Origin: Sialis fuliginosa
Lineage: Eukaryota; Arthropoda; Insecta; Megaloptera; Sialidae
Direction: 5' to 3'
NCBI GenBank assembly: GCA_961205875.1
Contig: OY540812.1
Coordinates: 17,670,001-17,734,000, forward strand
DNA length: 64,000 nucleotides
The translations under genes were made by a program, and so were the position numbers. Positions within the stretch are counted from its first letter, which is position 1, and the number at the start of each line of letters is the position of its first letter. The notes under the pieces are model-generated. The model did not search any database. It was not told the DNA's origin and saw only the letters and a list, made by a program, of their open reading frames with translations. Shown here one piece after another: positions 36,911 to 48,878 of this stretch.

Positions 36911-37270
36911 ACAGATAGCGGCGTAAGAAACAACTATTGCTTTATCTGGCGTAGCACTACGAATTTTGCAACGGGCTGTCGGTATTGTGTTAGAATTAGT
37001 ATATTGAAATAAAATAGATAATATAACATAAATTTATGTGAAAATATAGCTACGCCGGAAACTATTAATGCTTATCCGGCGTAGCACTTCGAATTTTGTA
37101 AGGGGGTGTAGGTATTGTGTTAGAATTAGTATATTGAAATAAAATAAATAATATAACATAAATTGATGTGAAAATATAGCTACGCCAAAACTATTATTGC
37201 TTTATCAAGCGTAGCACCGCGAATTTTATAATGGATTATCGATATTGTGAATTGGACTAAAATAGAATAT
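36911..37270. repeat. Three tandem copies of a 130-bp unit with hairpin
   Basis: GCGTAGCAC occurs at 36949, 37079 and 37209, exactly 130 bp apart, and the intervening sequence is highly similar. In the middle copy GCTACGCCGGA and TCCGGCGTAGC form an 11-bp perfect stem with a 15-nt loop. The outer copies have partly lost the pairing. The third copy is the most diverged. Confidence 0.9.
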
Positions 37271-38031
37271 ATCTAATAATTTAAATATACAATAAATATT
37301 TTAATAATTGAACCCTTCAGAGCTAATAATCCACAGAACAGAACTATTCGATGATTTATAACTGATGTGGGCAAAGTTGGCCTGTGTAATTGGTTGAGCC
37401 CGGAATAATATTTGATTATCAAGAATTTTCTAATCAAAATCTACATAAAATTGTAAAATAATTTTAAATCTTAACTTACTGAAATGGCATACGCTAAGAA
37501 AGAATTTTATTATTTTACGACGAGCTCTAATTTTGAGAGCTTATAAAAAGAATTTGACATACAAAAATTATATAATTTTTTTCTAGTCTTTGATACCTAA
37601 CCAAATCATTTGAGTACTTTTTATTTAATTAAAAATATGTATGTATAATGCCTTTTCACCTCTAAAATTTTAATTTTTGTTATACATTTTATAAATTGTT
37701 GTAGTTTATTTCGTGAAATACACGATTTGATATAATCATGTAGAATAACAAGCTTTACCATTGCAGGTGTGATATTGCCAAATAAATTCTTATCAATATT
37801 TAATGTTAAGTAATACTAATGGCTCACAAAAAATAGTTATGTTAAATCTAGCTCAATAGAAACATTAAAATATCTTTTCGAAAATCCAACCACTATAATC
37901 ACATTATGCTATTCAATAAAGATTCAAAAATAAAAAAATAAAACCAAACAAGTTATATGTTAAATACTACCCAACCCCCAGATAACCCAACACTAACATC
38001 CTTCAAGCCTGACCATCCTGTTCGTACTAAC
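37271..38031. other. AT-rich, possibly intronic
   Basis: If the exon at 38032-38173 is real this is part of its downstream intron. No next exon was recognised. Confidence 0.3.
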
Positions 38032-38173
38032 CTGCTATGATCGGTCCACAATCAACATCCTGATCCTTCTTGTGTCTCTGTGCCTCTAAACATAGAAAAA
38101 TATACAAAACTAAGAAGATGTCTGAAAATAAAATCATCCAGAAGACATGCCAATTATGAAGAAGAAAGCATCC
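38032..38173 (-). CDS. Internal exon encoding a membrane segment
   Basis: On the minus strand the acceptor CTTTTACAG and donor CAG-GTTAGT bound a 142-nt exon with one open frame of 47 codons, entering in phase 0 and leaving in phase 1. It encodes GCFLLHNWHVFWMILFSDIF, continues hydrophobic through LVLYIFLCL, then turns charged (EAQRHKKDQDVD) and ends CGPIIAG. This reads as one transmembrane helix followed by a polar segment. Codon content and residue variety differ from the AT-driven frames around it. The parent protein is not recognised and no other exon was found, so introns must be long. A large foldback transposon lies just beyond the acceptor side. Confidence 0.55.
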
Positions 38174-38257
38174 CTGTAAAAGAATTTGTACTCTTAATTG
38201 CAATTTCAACTAATAATACGAATTTGCAGTACAAAAAAAAGAAGTAAAATTCACTAT

Positions 38258-39345
38258 AGTCCAGGCTGTGGACGCTAAAACAGATTATTTTTACGTACAG
38301 TTTTAATACTTACAGAATATGTTACAAAAGTGGTGTAGAATAATACTCTAAGTTTGCTCCGATTTTGGTAAATAGCGATCTAAATAAGTATTATACAAAA
38401 AAAAGTTTTAAATAAAAGTTATTCGCTATAAAATTCAAATACAACCTCCATTTTGAAAAAAAATAAAAAATTCATTTGTTTATCCGCTAGGCTGATTAAA
38501 ACACACTTTTTCAAGCTGTAATAACTAATAAAGTTTAACGTTTTTTAAGTTGATACCTCTGAAAAATATACATTTTGTGGTACAGAACATTCACTGAAAA
38601 TTAGGACCTGATATCTTCAACAGTTTTTGTTTTATTAAATTGTTAATAATGGAATCATGCTTTGATTAACAATAAATGTTTTTGTAAAACCTTTATTTTT
38701 GTAAAACTGTTTGTATGTGTTTTTAAATACTTATAATCGATTCCCACCATAAAAAAGTAAAAATTTTCAATTCTTTGGCAAATGGTAACACTAATATCTT
38801 ATTGTTGAGTTCTTTTTTATTTTAAACCAATTCAATTGGTTCATAGCACCAGAAATATTAAAAAAATAATAGCCAAGAACCTGCTCTGAATAATTATTTA
38901 TCTATTGGTGAAAACCGCATTAAAATCAGTTCAGCAGTTTTTGAGTTATTTAATGTATATTACACACTACACGATTTTTATAAAAATTGATTATACAATT
39001 AATTATTTCTGCCTACATAAAAAGAAGTTTATTTTTGTATCTTTTACGGCTTATCTCGAAAACTACTGAACAGATTTTAATTCGGTTTTCACCAATAGAT
39101 AAATAATTATTCAGAGCAGGTTTTTGGCTATTATTTTTTTGTATAGTACTTATTTAGACCGCTATTTATCAAAAATCAGAGGTGTTTTGCAATTGAACCA
39201 TGGGTAACTCCTGTCACGGACAACGATAAAAATCGGAGCAAACTTAGGGTATTATTCTACACCATTTTTGTAACATCCTGTAAGTATTAAAAGTGTACGA
39301 AAAAATTTATATTTTAGGTACTTTCTAGCCTAGCTAGCCTGGACT
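38258..39345. mobile_element. Foldback element with 5-bp target duplication
   Basis: The ends are AGTCCAGGCT and AGCCTGGACT, with ACTAT directly repeated at 38253-38257 and 39346-39350. The outer arms (38258-38403 and about 39155-39345) and the inner arms (about 38856-38945 and 39060-39150) pair. The right arm is continuous, whereas the left arm is interrupted by about 450 bp at 38404-38855, probably a later insertion. No transposase. Confidence 0.8.
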
Positions 39346-40334
39346 ACTATTGCAAATTGATATCCCAAATATCAACCCATACTTCCACATAATCCACAGC
39401 TAATTAATTACCTATACGAAGAAAATAAATCCAATTTGAAAGTTCGTAGTTCCACGTTGGTTTGGTCCCACGAGGTACTCGGTTTAGTATAGAGCTGATA
39501 GCTCTTCAACACGTATCTTATGTATGTGGAACCGGCTTCTTGTTGTTCTTACGTTATATAAACTATTATGTAATAATATACAATGGGATAACAAAGATGT
39601 TGTATGTCTGGATGAAAATTAAGCCCCGCATCTTAGTTTACATAAGAATTATTTTCGTATGGAAAATTATAGTGCATTAGTTAAATTCAATTTGATTTAA
39701 TTGTCTCATTAAAAACTAACTCGCATGCTCTAAAGAGATTGTTTTATCTATTGTTTGTGTTTGGTCTTTGTGATCCAGTCTGGGTTTCGTTTTTTGTAAC
39801 TGTTTTTGTTTACTTAATATGTGGATAATAAACTGACAGAAATTTATATGTTTATGACTTTTAGATGAACGTCGTGTTCTTTTTTTGTCTTTGATGTTTC
39901 CACATTCGTAATGTGTTGTTACGAAATTTTAAATTATTAAATAATTATATGAAATTAATTTATAATTAAATGTTTCATTTATCAAAAAATGTTCCCTACC
40001 TGTATCCAAATCATGTTAAATATAAAATAAACTAAAACATTAATTTAATAAATATGTAGGTAATATTTTTTTAAGGATGAGAATCTAATAACTTTTTCTG
40101 TACAAATTTATTTTCAGTTGTTTTATTTTAAAAATAATAAAAATAATTCTTAGTCAATGGTATTAAGAACTCACTTTGAGTAACATATTTAAAGATTGGA
40201 TTTTTTTGTTGCGAGGAACGGTTCATTTCTCGAGGTTGTACTAATGAAAACATAAAATAGTCCTTAAGATTATTTGATTCAATACAAAATATTATTTATT
40301 CAATTCAAATTTTTCTATGTAGTGTTGAAAGATA
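39346..40334. other. Gene-free AT-rich spacer
   Basis: A block at 39440-39560 is more balanced and contains GTTCCAC and GTGGAAC as an inverted pair, but no supported exon. Confidence 0.35.
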
Positions 40335-41195
40335 TACAGTACGTTCACGATGAAAGGAACAAATTCGTTTAAAATTCAGGTAATTATTTTGTGGAAAAAC
40401 GCTTGGACCCGTCGATTAGTATTTTTAGTTGCGGATTTTTTGACATAAGAAAATTGTATACAAGGTGTCTCAGGAAAAACATATGCAGTCATCATTGATT
40501 TTTTTAAATAGAACACCCTATATATTATACCATTTTTGAATTGTGCGATAAATTCCAAACACTTTTTGTACAGCATATCATATCTCTAAAATTAGTGGTT
40601 TTTGGAATAATGACGTTTGAACATTGACATTTTGAAATACAAACAAGTCAAATAAAATGTTTAAATTGAAAAAATAAACTTTGAACATTTTTTCAAAAGC
40701 CAACAATAACATCCGGGTATTGCAAAAAAAAAAGAAAAAAAGAAGAAAAGAAGAAAAAAAAAGAAGAAAAAGGAAAAAAAAAGTTCAATGTTTTTTCTTT
40801 TTTCATACCAGGATGTTTTTGTTGGCTTTTAAAAAAAAGTTCAAGGTATATTTTTTTCAATTTAAACATTTTATTTGACTAGTGTGTATTTCAAAATGTC
40901 AATTTTCAAACGTCATTATTCCGAAAACCACTGAGTTTAGAGATATGATATGCTGTACAAAAAGTGTTCAGAATTTATCGCACAATTCAAAAATGGTATA
41001 ATATGTATATAGGGTGTTCCATTTAAAAAAATCAATGATGACTGCATATGTTTTTCCTGAGACACCCTGTATACAATTTTCTTATGTCAAAAAATCCACA
41101 ATTAAAAATACTAATCGACGGGTCCGAGCGTTTTTGCACAAAATAATTACCTGAATTTTAAACGAATTTGTTCCTTTCATCGTGAACGCACTGTA
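40335..41195. mobile_element. Foldback element, TA target site
   Basis: TACAGTACGTTCACGATGAA and the inverse of TTCATCGTGAACGCACTGTA form the ends, with TA on each side. Arms of about 380-400 bp match almost base for base; they contain the common insect word GGGTGTTCCATTT or its variant and CTGAGACACCCTG. The spacer at about 40720-40790 is a purine tract of AAG and A runs. No transposase. Confidence 0.85.
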
Positions 41196-42058
41196 TATCT
41201 GGGGTGGTTTTCTTAAAATTATTTTTCTCTATTCTTTAGAATTACTTTATTTACTGACAGAGGTTACTTCAAGAACATTTTTCAATTGCAAATACCTTTG
41301 TTTTGCTGTTTTGCTCTTCACACTTACACTTTTATTTATTCTACTTGCAATTAGCATTTACAACTGCAGTTTTCATTTTTGGAACTACAGAAACAAGCTA
41401 CAATTACACATTAAAATAACCCCTGTTTAGGGATATTAAGCAATATAAATATTACATTATTTTATAAGTCAATGAACATTGATAAATTGTCGTTCATTGA
41501 TTGTGGTTCATTTACTTTAATATTAATTTTATTCTAATAAACATTTTAAAAATTCAAAAAACAAGAAATATACGAAATATACATATATTTTATCTAAATA
41601 ACATAATATACACATCATTTAGGAGTATCATCCCGTCAAATATTCATTATATATAATTTTAATTGAATGACATTACAACCTTAAGAAGATAGGATGCATA
41701 TATTTAAATTTCAATAAAATTCTGATGACCTTACTTTAAAAAACGTTATACTAGTTCTTGCCCATGTTTTGGTAATAAAAAACAGTTATTATAAATCTCA
41801 CAAGAATAATACGCATTATTAGAGTGTTGTCAACTTTCTAAGAGAGGTGTGTCTAAAATAGTAGAAGTGTTTATGTGCATAGATGTCCGAGGACGTTTTG
41901 TGGCTATTATATCAGAGTTTTTAAATAGTTGGAACATTTAAAACATGACATGGTATTTTTTACTACAAAAAGTTGTAAAAAAATTCATATGCTATTATAT
42001 TTATATTTACTACATTGTAGTAATAATTGCCAACTCAAAACAAAAATAAAACACTAAT
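41196..42058. other. Gene-free AT-rich spacer
   Basis: Nothing recognised. Confidence 0.4.
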
Positions 42059-42297
42059 GCCCGGTATTATAAAGAATTCGCTTGAGTGCAAATTCAAATT
42101 AGCTCCCAGCTAACGCTATCTGCTAGGTATTAAATATAAATGACAACCACTCACAGATGTAGCCAATGAAATCGTACATATAATGACTTTGACCTCATAA
42201 AATGCATAGCATTTACATTATTATACATTTATTACCACTGCATTAAAATATCGAGCAATTTCACAACAATTTGACTCCCAGTAGATAGCGTTAGCAA
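42059..42297 (+). mobile_element. Truncated copy of the 28392 MITE
   Basis: GCCCGGTATTATAAAGAATT at the left and the interior, including CTCATAAAATGCATAGCATT, match the complete copy. About 45 bases at the right end are missing after GTAGATAGCGTTAGC, and one internal stretch of about 50 bases is deleted. Confidence 0.75.
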
Positions 42298-43977
42298 TAT
42301 TTTATATTTTTCCTATGCACTAGGACATTGTTAACCAAGTTTTTTTTTCTTTAAATTTCGTTATGCATACCTGATTTTTTAACATTAAGAGTTTTAAAAT
42401 TTTAATATGTTGGCATATTTCAAAATTTAATTATTATAAAAATTCTGTTAAACATTTATAAATGTTTAGAACTGGTGATTTTAATATGCCTGTAAAAATT
42501 GACCTCTTATAAAATAAATTTATGTAAATCCATGAGTGATGTCAATGAATTGTTTTTAATTTCTAAGGCAGGCATTTGTTTATTTAGAAATGAAGATGAC
42601 ATTGACAAAACCACAAGATCGTTAAATTCTGAATCATTTTCTTGGAACTCAATGTTTTGTTAGTTGACGTGAAATTCATCAAGAAACTTGTGAGAAACAA
42701 TTATTTTCTTATTATGTTTGCAAATAACAATAAGTTATGTTGTTAAACATGATAAAAAATTAAAATATCTACCCTAAAGATACTTTCAGTTTCAAACACA
42801 GTTTATTCGAAAATGCCCATTAATCGAAACACTGTTATTTTATATGTCGGTAAAAAGTCGTAACTTCGAAGCACCGAGAGGTCGGGTAGTGGTGGAAATT
42901 GAAAATCTATGACTGTAGTTTCCATGTTTTATAATGGGATTATTTTTGCTTACATACATAATCATGTAAAGAGAATATTTACATATTTTTTTTAATTTGA
43001 AAGACCATGCATCTATATAAATATTTAATAAAAATTCTTGGTCGATTCCTTAACATCTGATAATAAAAATAATTGACAGATATTATTTTAATCTGGAGTT
43101 AGTGGCCTAACTCCGGATGAGACATTTTAAAGACCAAACTTTCATTGGACTCTGTAAGTAATTTTAGTCAATTTAAGACACCGTTACTGTGAATCACTTA
43201 TATTGAATTAAATGTTATTTTATTTTATATAACACTATATTATATATAGAAACATGAATGTTATGAAAACATACAATACAATTAAACAGATTATCGACAG
43301 AATTCACCGGATGCAGAATGACCCAAAAGTCTAGATCCAACCAGCAGCATTCAGTTAAATAAGAACATTTTTTTGATTTTATTTCTACATACTGTTTTCC
43401 CTGAAGTACGACCATTAGTTACCACTGTACCCTTTCTTATCAAACAAAAAATAACACGATTAATTTCCATAAGAAATTAACGAACCAATATTGCCATCTA
43501 ATCGAATAACCATCTACGATAATAAAGACAGCATCACCATCGACGCACACAAGTTCTAGTGCGGATAATAACTCATTGGCGACTGCGACAGCTCCACTAA
43601 ACATATTGTGCTCGGTATATTATATCTACCGTTGAGTATTTACCAAGCTTTACGTACATATTTACTCCCGGCTGTCGGACGTAAACTCTCTGGAACACAG
43701 CGTTCGTGATTTCCAATTTACATACAATTAGGATACAGTGATAGGTTTGTGTCTACCACGCTTATATCGCTCGCTCTCTTATACACAACCCACTCCACAC
43801 ATACCCTCCTCATACCAATACTGATAGGGGTTGTTTATGTCGTTATGTGCAGTGAGGGATGGTTACAAGAACATATTTTAGATTTATTAAAACCAAGCAA
43901 GTTTTATTAATAAATAAAGTATATCGATATTATTTATAATAGTTTAATGAAGAGCATTGTACTCTCTTAAAATGACT
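42298..43977. other. Gene-free spacer with a GC-balanced block
   Basis: About 43430-43830 is closer to balanced composition than its surroundings and has no long frame. It could be a promoter, a non-coding exon or a conserved element. The remainder is AT-rich. Confidence 0.35.
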
Positions 43978-44160
43978 CTGAGAATTCCACTGATTTGTTC
44001 AGTGTCGATTCACCGATTTGTTCAGTGACTATCCACTGATTAGCAATGACTATTCACTCATTAACAGTGGTCTATTTTTTACTATTTCTCAGTGCAGAGT
44101 AGACCATAGTCACTGATAATCAGACTATTCAGTGATTCAGTTTCACATAGTAGGATTTTT
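43978..44160. repeat. Cluster of CACTGA / TCAGTG motifs
   Basis: About eight occurrences of CACTGA or TCAGTG occur within 180 bp, some as close pairs such as CACTGATTTGTTCAGTG. Parts look like a decayed tandem repeat (GATTTGTTCAGTG occurs twice, 28 bp apart). Confidence 0.7.
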
Positions 44161-44171
44161 ATATGAGATAA

Positions 44172-44189
44172 GACGAGAATTAATTCTCG
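44172..44189. repeat. Perfect 18-bp palindrome
   Basis: ACGAGAATTAATTCTCGT is identical to its reverse complement. Confidence 0.9.
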
Positions 44190-44227
44190 TTTCGAGATAA
44201 TTTTAGCCAGTCTCATGCAAATTATCT

Positions 44228-44264
44228 TTTTAAATGAACCTAGTTATTCTAGGTTCATTTAAAA
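44228..44264. repeat. Perfect 16-bp stem hairpin
   Basis: TTTTAAATGAACCTAG and CTAGGTTCATTTAAAA are exact inverted arms around TTATT. No U-run or gene adjacent gives it a terminator role. Confidence 0.9.
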
Positions 44265-44536
44265 TGACAATTATTGATAATCACTTAATTAAAGCCAGAC
44301 TATGTCAAGACTGAAATAAAATTGTCTTGGCCTTGGTCTTGTTTCGTAATTTCGGAGTTTAAGTTGATAATGGGTATAGTTTTTTGTTAATTATATTATT
44401 TTTCAAAATTGTTTTACTAAATTTGAATAATTGTACCATCGGCAAAGATTCAAACCTTCCGAAAATTAAAAATGTCAAAAATGAGTAAAAATTTAGTCAT
44501 CTCAGTAATTAGGAGTTGATATCATCATATAGGGTA

Positions 44537-45298
44537 ACAAATTAAGAGTGACCTATTTTTAATTAATAATATCGAAAAAAGTAATCATTTAGTGGGCCTT
44601 ATTTTAACTGTCAAATCTTTTGTTAACCTTAAATTTTTCGTGAAAATGGAGCGATGACCGATTGATCGTAAAATTGCTTGTGTACCTAGAGCATTTTATT
44701 AGAACCAATTCAATTATTAAGAGGTGGTTCCGACAACAATTTAATGTTCTCGTGGCTCCAAGTCGCAAGATAATTCTAAGATGGGTTGAAAAATATCGCC
44801 GCACAGGTTCATTTGAAGATATTAAACCTACGGAGAGGAAAAACAACAAAGAGTTGAAGCAAATTCTAATCAATCCGTGAGATGATTATCTCAACAAGTA
44901 GGAATTTTAAGTGAGTCAGTAAGTACACTTTTGAAGAAAGATTTACACTTTCATTCATATAAATGGCAAAAAGCTCAAATTTTTTTCCAAATGACCGAAA
45001 CATACTAGATTTCAGTCATTGGGTTTTGAATAATAGTAACTAATAGTAACTGTATGGTGCGGATTATGCTTAACTGGAATATTAATACGTTCATAATAAA
45101 AGTGTTACAAACTTCTGAGACTGAATAATTGAATTGGTTCTAAATAAAATGCTTTACACAGACAATTCTTCGATCAAGCGGTCACCGCTCCATTTTCACG
45201 AAAACTTTAAGGTTAACAAAATATTTGACAGTTTAAATTAGGCACACTAAGTGATTTTTTTTTTGATATTAATTAAAAATATATCACTCTTAATTTGT
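44537..45298 (+). mobile_element. Deleted element with DUF4817-type remnant
   Basis: ACAAATTAAGAGTGA at the left end is inverted at the right end as TCACTCTTAATTTGT. Further inward the arms match for about 180 bp, including CGTGAAAATGGAGCG with CGCTCCATTTTCACG and ACCAATTCAATTATT with AATAATTGAATTGGTT. The interior keeps only the N-terminal part of a transposon-borne helix-turn-helix protein; most of the element is missing. Confidence 0.75.
44662..44880 (+). pseudogene. Fragment of a DUF4817-type helix-turn-helix protein
   Basis: The frame encodes 72 residues with KRWFRQQFNVLVAPSRKIIL and then RWVEKYRRTGSFEDIKP. The pattern F..F......P....I..W...Y..TGS is that of DUF4817 domains, found at the start of proteins of some insect DNA transposons. 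The catalytic part is absent because the frame stops at 44880 and the right arm of the element follows soon after. The frame lies partly in the left inverted arm, so the right arm carries an inverted copy of its first part. Confidence 0.6.
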
Positions 45299-47760
45299 AT
45301 TTAAATAAAAATATTTCATTTTATTGTAGCTAGTAATCACGTAAAATGTACATGTGATATAACCCTTACAGATTCGATAAAAACATTTTGGATGTCTTGT
45401 ACTATGGAGATGAAGACACATTGTGTATACAAGAAAATACTTTCCAAACAGAAACTTTTTATACGGTTAATAAAACAGTTTATGAAAAATTTATGACTTG
45501 ATTATTTTTTATGTAATCAAAAAAGTGTAAACCAATTTTGGTGAGTTAATTGCTTTGTTTATATTAGTTCTGCTATAATAAAAATGAAACATCTTTTAAT
45601 ACTAAATAGGTTAGGTACAAAATGTACGCAAATACACAGACATTAATAAAACATTTCAGATTGCTATTTTTGACCCCATCCTCTTTAAAGTAATAAAAAT
45701 GAATAATTAAAAGGACTTATTAAGATAATTCTCTCGTTCCATAAAGATTAAAAAAATAAGAGGCCGAAAAATACGGAGGGAAAATCAGGTATTAACGCGA
45801 GAGTAATTATAAAAATTCTAAAGAATGGAAACAGAAATCCTAAATTAGCTACCCTACTTTACAAATCTTCTTCTGTTTAATGAATCAAAGGAAAATAACT
45901 TTTTTAATTCGCCATTCCTTATGAGATTGTGAATTAGTATATTAGATATTCCTTATCAGGTTTTAGATTAGTTAAATTACTTTCATTAATATAATATAGG
46001 TAGGTATTTAATTCTGTTTGATGATTTTAAGACTGAATAGTTTTTTTATATTTATTATGAATATTTTTAATTTACGTGAAAACTATGTAGTAAAATCAAA
46101 CAATGGTTGTTATAAAATATAGTTTTAAAAATGTATTTTTATGTATCTAAAATATTTATTAAACCTTTTTTTTATTAGTAAATATGGTATTTCACGTGGT
46201 AATAAATAACAAAAATGTATGATACAATTTTTAGAAGATATGGCATTGCGCATATCAACTAACTTCACTCTGTTCGATGTATAGGTCTCACGTGACGTAA
46301 CAAAATAAAAACCCAAATTAATATAGAAGTCTATGATAGTAGTCAAATTATTTGGTGTTTATAAAACCGTGATAAAACCTGTATAATACATATATATACA
46401 TATGCATCTATACAAATATATATGTACATGGTGCTTAGCGTGTCTGATTAATATATAAAAAAAAATTCTGAAATAACCAAGACATTATTAATTTAACTGA
46501 TTTTCTAGCATCAATAATAAGAAATATAGCAATGATAATTCGGTCCCCGCGAATATTCTGTATATACAATAATATACATTTTTGAAAAATTCGATTCTAT
46601 AATTAGAATAAAAATATATTTTTATTCAAATATATACATTACCTACATACATTTTTTAAGATAAAATAAATCAAATACATCTTATTATTATAGATACACA
46701 GATACTGGATTTAGTTTGGTTGAAATAAATTTTCCATTGTTTCATTTTTGTGGATTTACATAGCGAATTTTAGATATACCTTCGTCTTCGAACCGACTTT
46801 TAGATTTTTTTGTGAGCACGTTTGATAAAACTAATAAAAATTGGTTATATACAATTTTGACAAAAACCAGACACTAGTTGATCCCACAAAAATCCACCTT
46901 AGGAAAATTCAAATCAACCTTTCAATATCATGTTTACATGTTGCAGTGGTCTTAAATCTGAGAGTTAAAGTGTCATTGAATTTAGTTTGGGGTTTTGTTA
47001 AAAAAATGTTACTTACAGACCTACATAATATATTACATTTATATATATAAGAATTGATATATTTTCAATGCGAACTGAAGAGAATGGTTGACTTATAGAA
47101 ATTATAATTGTGAAATAATGAGTTTACATTTACTTAATATTAAAATATGATAAAATATCCTTATTAAATATAATATATAAATATTGTATATAAAAGAATC
47201 CAGTAAAAAATTAATGAATGGAGATATATGTTTTTTGAGCAGTGAATGAGTTTATTTTTTAAGTAGAAATAATTAATTAGTTTTGTATTTAAAATTTTTT
47301 TTAGTAGATTTTTATTTCTTTCGCTCTTAAATCATAAGTATTTTAAAATAAAACTTATTGGCAAACTCTGGCACACACGAAACATGGTACAATATTTACA
47401 ATCCGTGCTGTGCAATGTTTTTGAATGAAGGCAGGCAACACGTGACAAAATACATATAGTTCAACACAAGCAACATATTCAATATAAAAATTTACAATAC
47501 AAAATAAAACCAAAAACTCGCTATCTATCAGATAGAGAATTTTATCTTGAAAATCGAATTTATCTGCAATATATAAGCGCGGAAAGTAAAATGTAAAAAA
47601 TCTGCAGTGCATTGAAGAGTGTATATCTTGTACGTACATATATGAGCCAGGAGCGTATGTTTTGGGTATATCTGTATTATTTATATTATTATTATTACTA
47701 TAGGTATATTTCTAGAGCTTAAAGATATTTGCCAATATTCCAAGGGGTAAAAATATATAC
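45299..47760. other. Gene-free AT-rich spacer
   Basis: No supported exon. A segment near 47520-47590 (ATAGAGAATTTTATCTTGAA, then GAATTTATCTGCAATATAT) has a diverged copy near 49430-49470. A 94-codon minus-strand frame at 47355-47639 overlaps this repeat and is not accepted. Confidence 0.4.
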
Positions 47761-47768
47761 AATATTTA

Positions 47769-48870
47769 CATGGGCGCCGGCAGGATTTCTTTCAGGGGGG
47801 TGCATCTAGGTATATACAATTAAATTTATTTAAAATTCATATCACGCGGGTATTTTAATATGCATCTGCGGAACGCATCTTCGCCTGTGAGGATAATCAC
47901 GCCTCTAGCGGTTGAAAATAAAAATATTTTTTTTTTCGAAAACTATATTTTTTTGGAAGCTAATATTTGGTCAGGTTGAAAGATACATAGAATGTGACTT
48001 CCAAAAAAAAATCAGCTAAATTTATGCAAAGCTGATTTTGTATGCTTACATGGTTATAGCCTTTGAGAAAAATAAAAAGTTTTGTGTCAGGCATTGTCAT
48101 GGCACAAATGTATTTTTCAATAGAAAAATATATAAAATTTCATTTGGTTATAGTTTAAAGCTGTTATTCGATTGGTATAGTAAGGAGTCAAAAAAAATTT
48201 TAAAAGTTTTGTGCCAAAATATTACAACAGGATTTAATAAGATACAAATATTTTTTTTATATAACTTTAGAAATACTAATTTTTGGTGCAGTGATTTCAA
48301 ACTGTTACTTTATTGGTATAATTGCTGTACAAAAAATTTCCCGGAAGAGGGGACGGCTAAAAATGTTTTTTCACAAGTTCCGAACAGGCACTTGTGAATG
48401 ATTTTTTTCATGGTCGCTATGAGTACTAACATTTCAAAAAAATTTAAACTTGGTACTCGATAGGCTAGCTTTTTTGTAGCGAGCTCTTGGTCTAATACGT
48501 GTGGGTCATTTTTATTAAATTATGAACGACATAAGACGATTTTTGCGCAAAAAGCAAAAGACTGATAATATCAATCATCAGTCTGATTATGATACACCTA
48601 TTAGGACATCCAGTCCAGATTATTTTTTTAAATTATTCTTCGGCCCGTATTATGCGTGTAGACCTTTTAGTCGCGTCATATTTTTTGATAAAACGTAATT
48701 TTCATCAAGTATTATAAGGTCAAAATGGTACATTTAATGTTTGAACTTAAATTGTTATTCAAAGAGTGAATTTTAAAGTAAAAATTGTATTTCTTAATTT
48801 TTTCATGTTTTTTCTTTTTTGACAGGGGGGTGCAAGTGCACCTCCTTGCACCCCCCTCCCGGCGCCCATG
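47769..48870 (+). mobile_element. 1.1-kb hAT-type element, internally decayed
   Basis: The ends are perfect inverted repeats CATGGGCGCCGG and CCGGCGCCCATG, followed inward by G-runs and C-runs. The flanking 8 bp are AATATTTA on the left and AATATTAA on the right, a duplication with one change. An N-terminal transposase remnant lies near the right end. A segment near the left part recurs at 641-800. Confidence 0.8.
48522..48698 (+). pseudogene. N-terminal remnant of a hAT-like transposase
   Basis: ATG opens a 58-residue frame beginning MNDIRRFLRKKQKTDNINHQ. A start of this kind (I-[RK]-[RK]-F-[FL] followed by Lys and polar residues) is typical of hAT/ZMYM-type transposases of insects, and the location inside a hAT-type element supports it. 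The frame loses resemblance after about residue 35 and stops at 48698. The dimerisation and catalytic parts are absent. Confidence 0.5.
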
Positions 48871-48878
48871 AATATTAA

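Noticed and set aside
48038-48397. 119-codon open frame inside the hAT-type element
   Set aside because: No resemblance to transposase domains; it covers a non-coding segment that recurs without the frame at 641-800.
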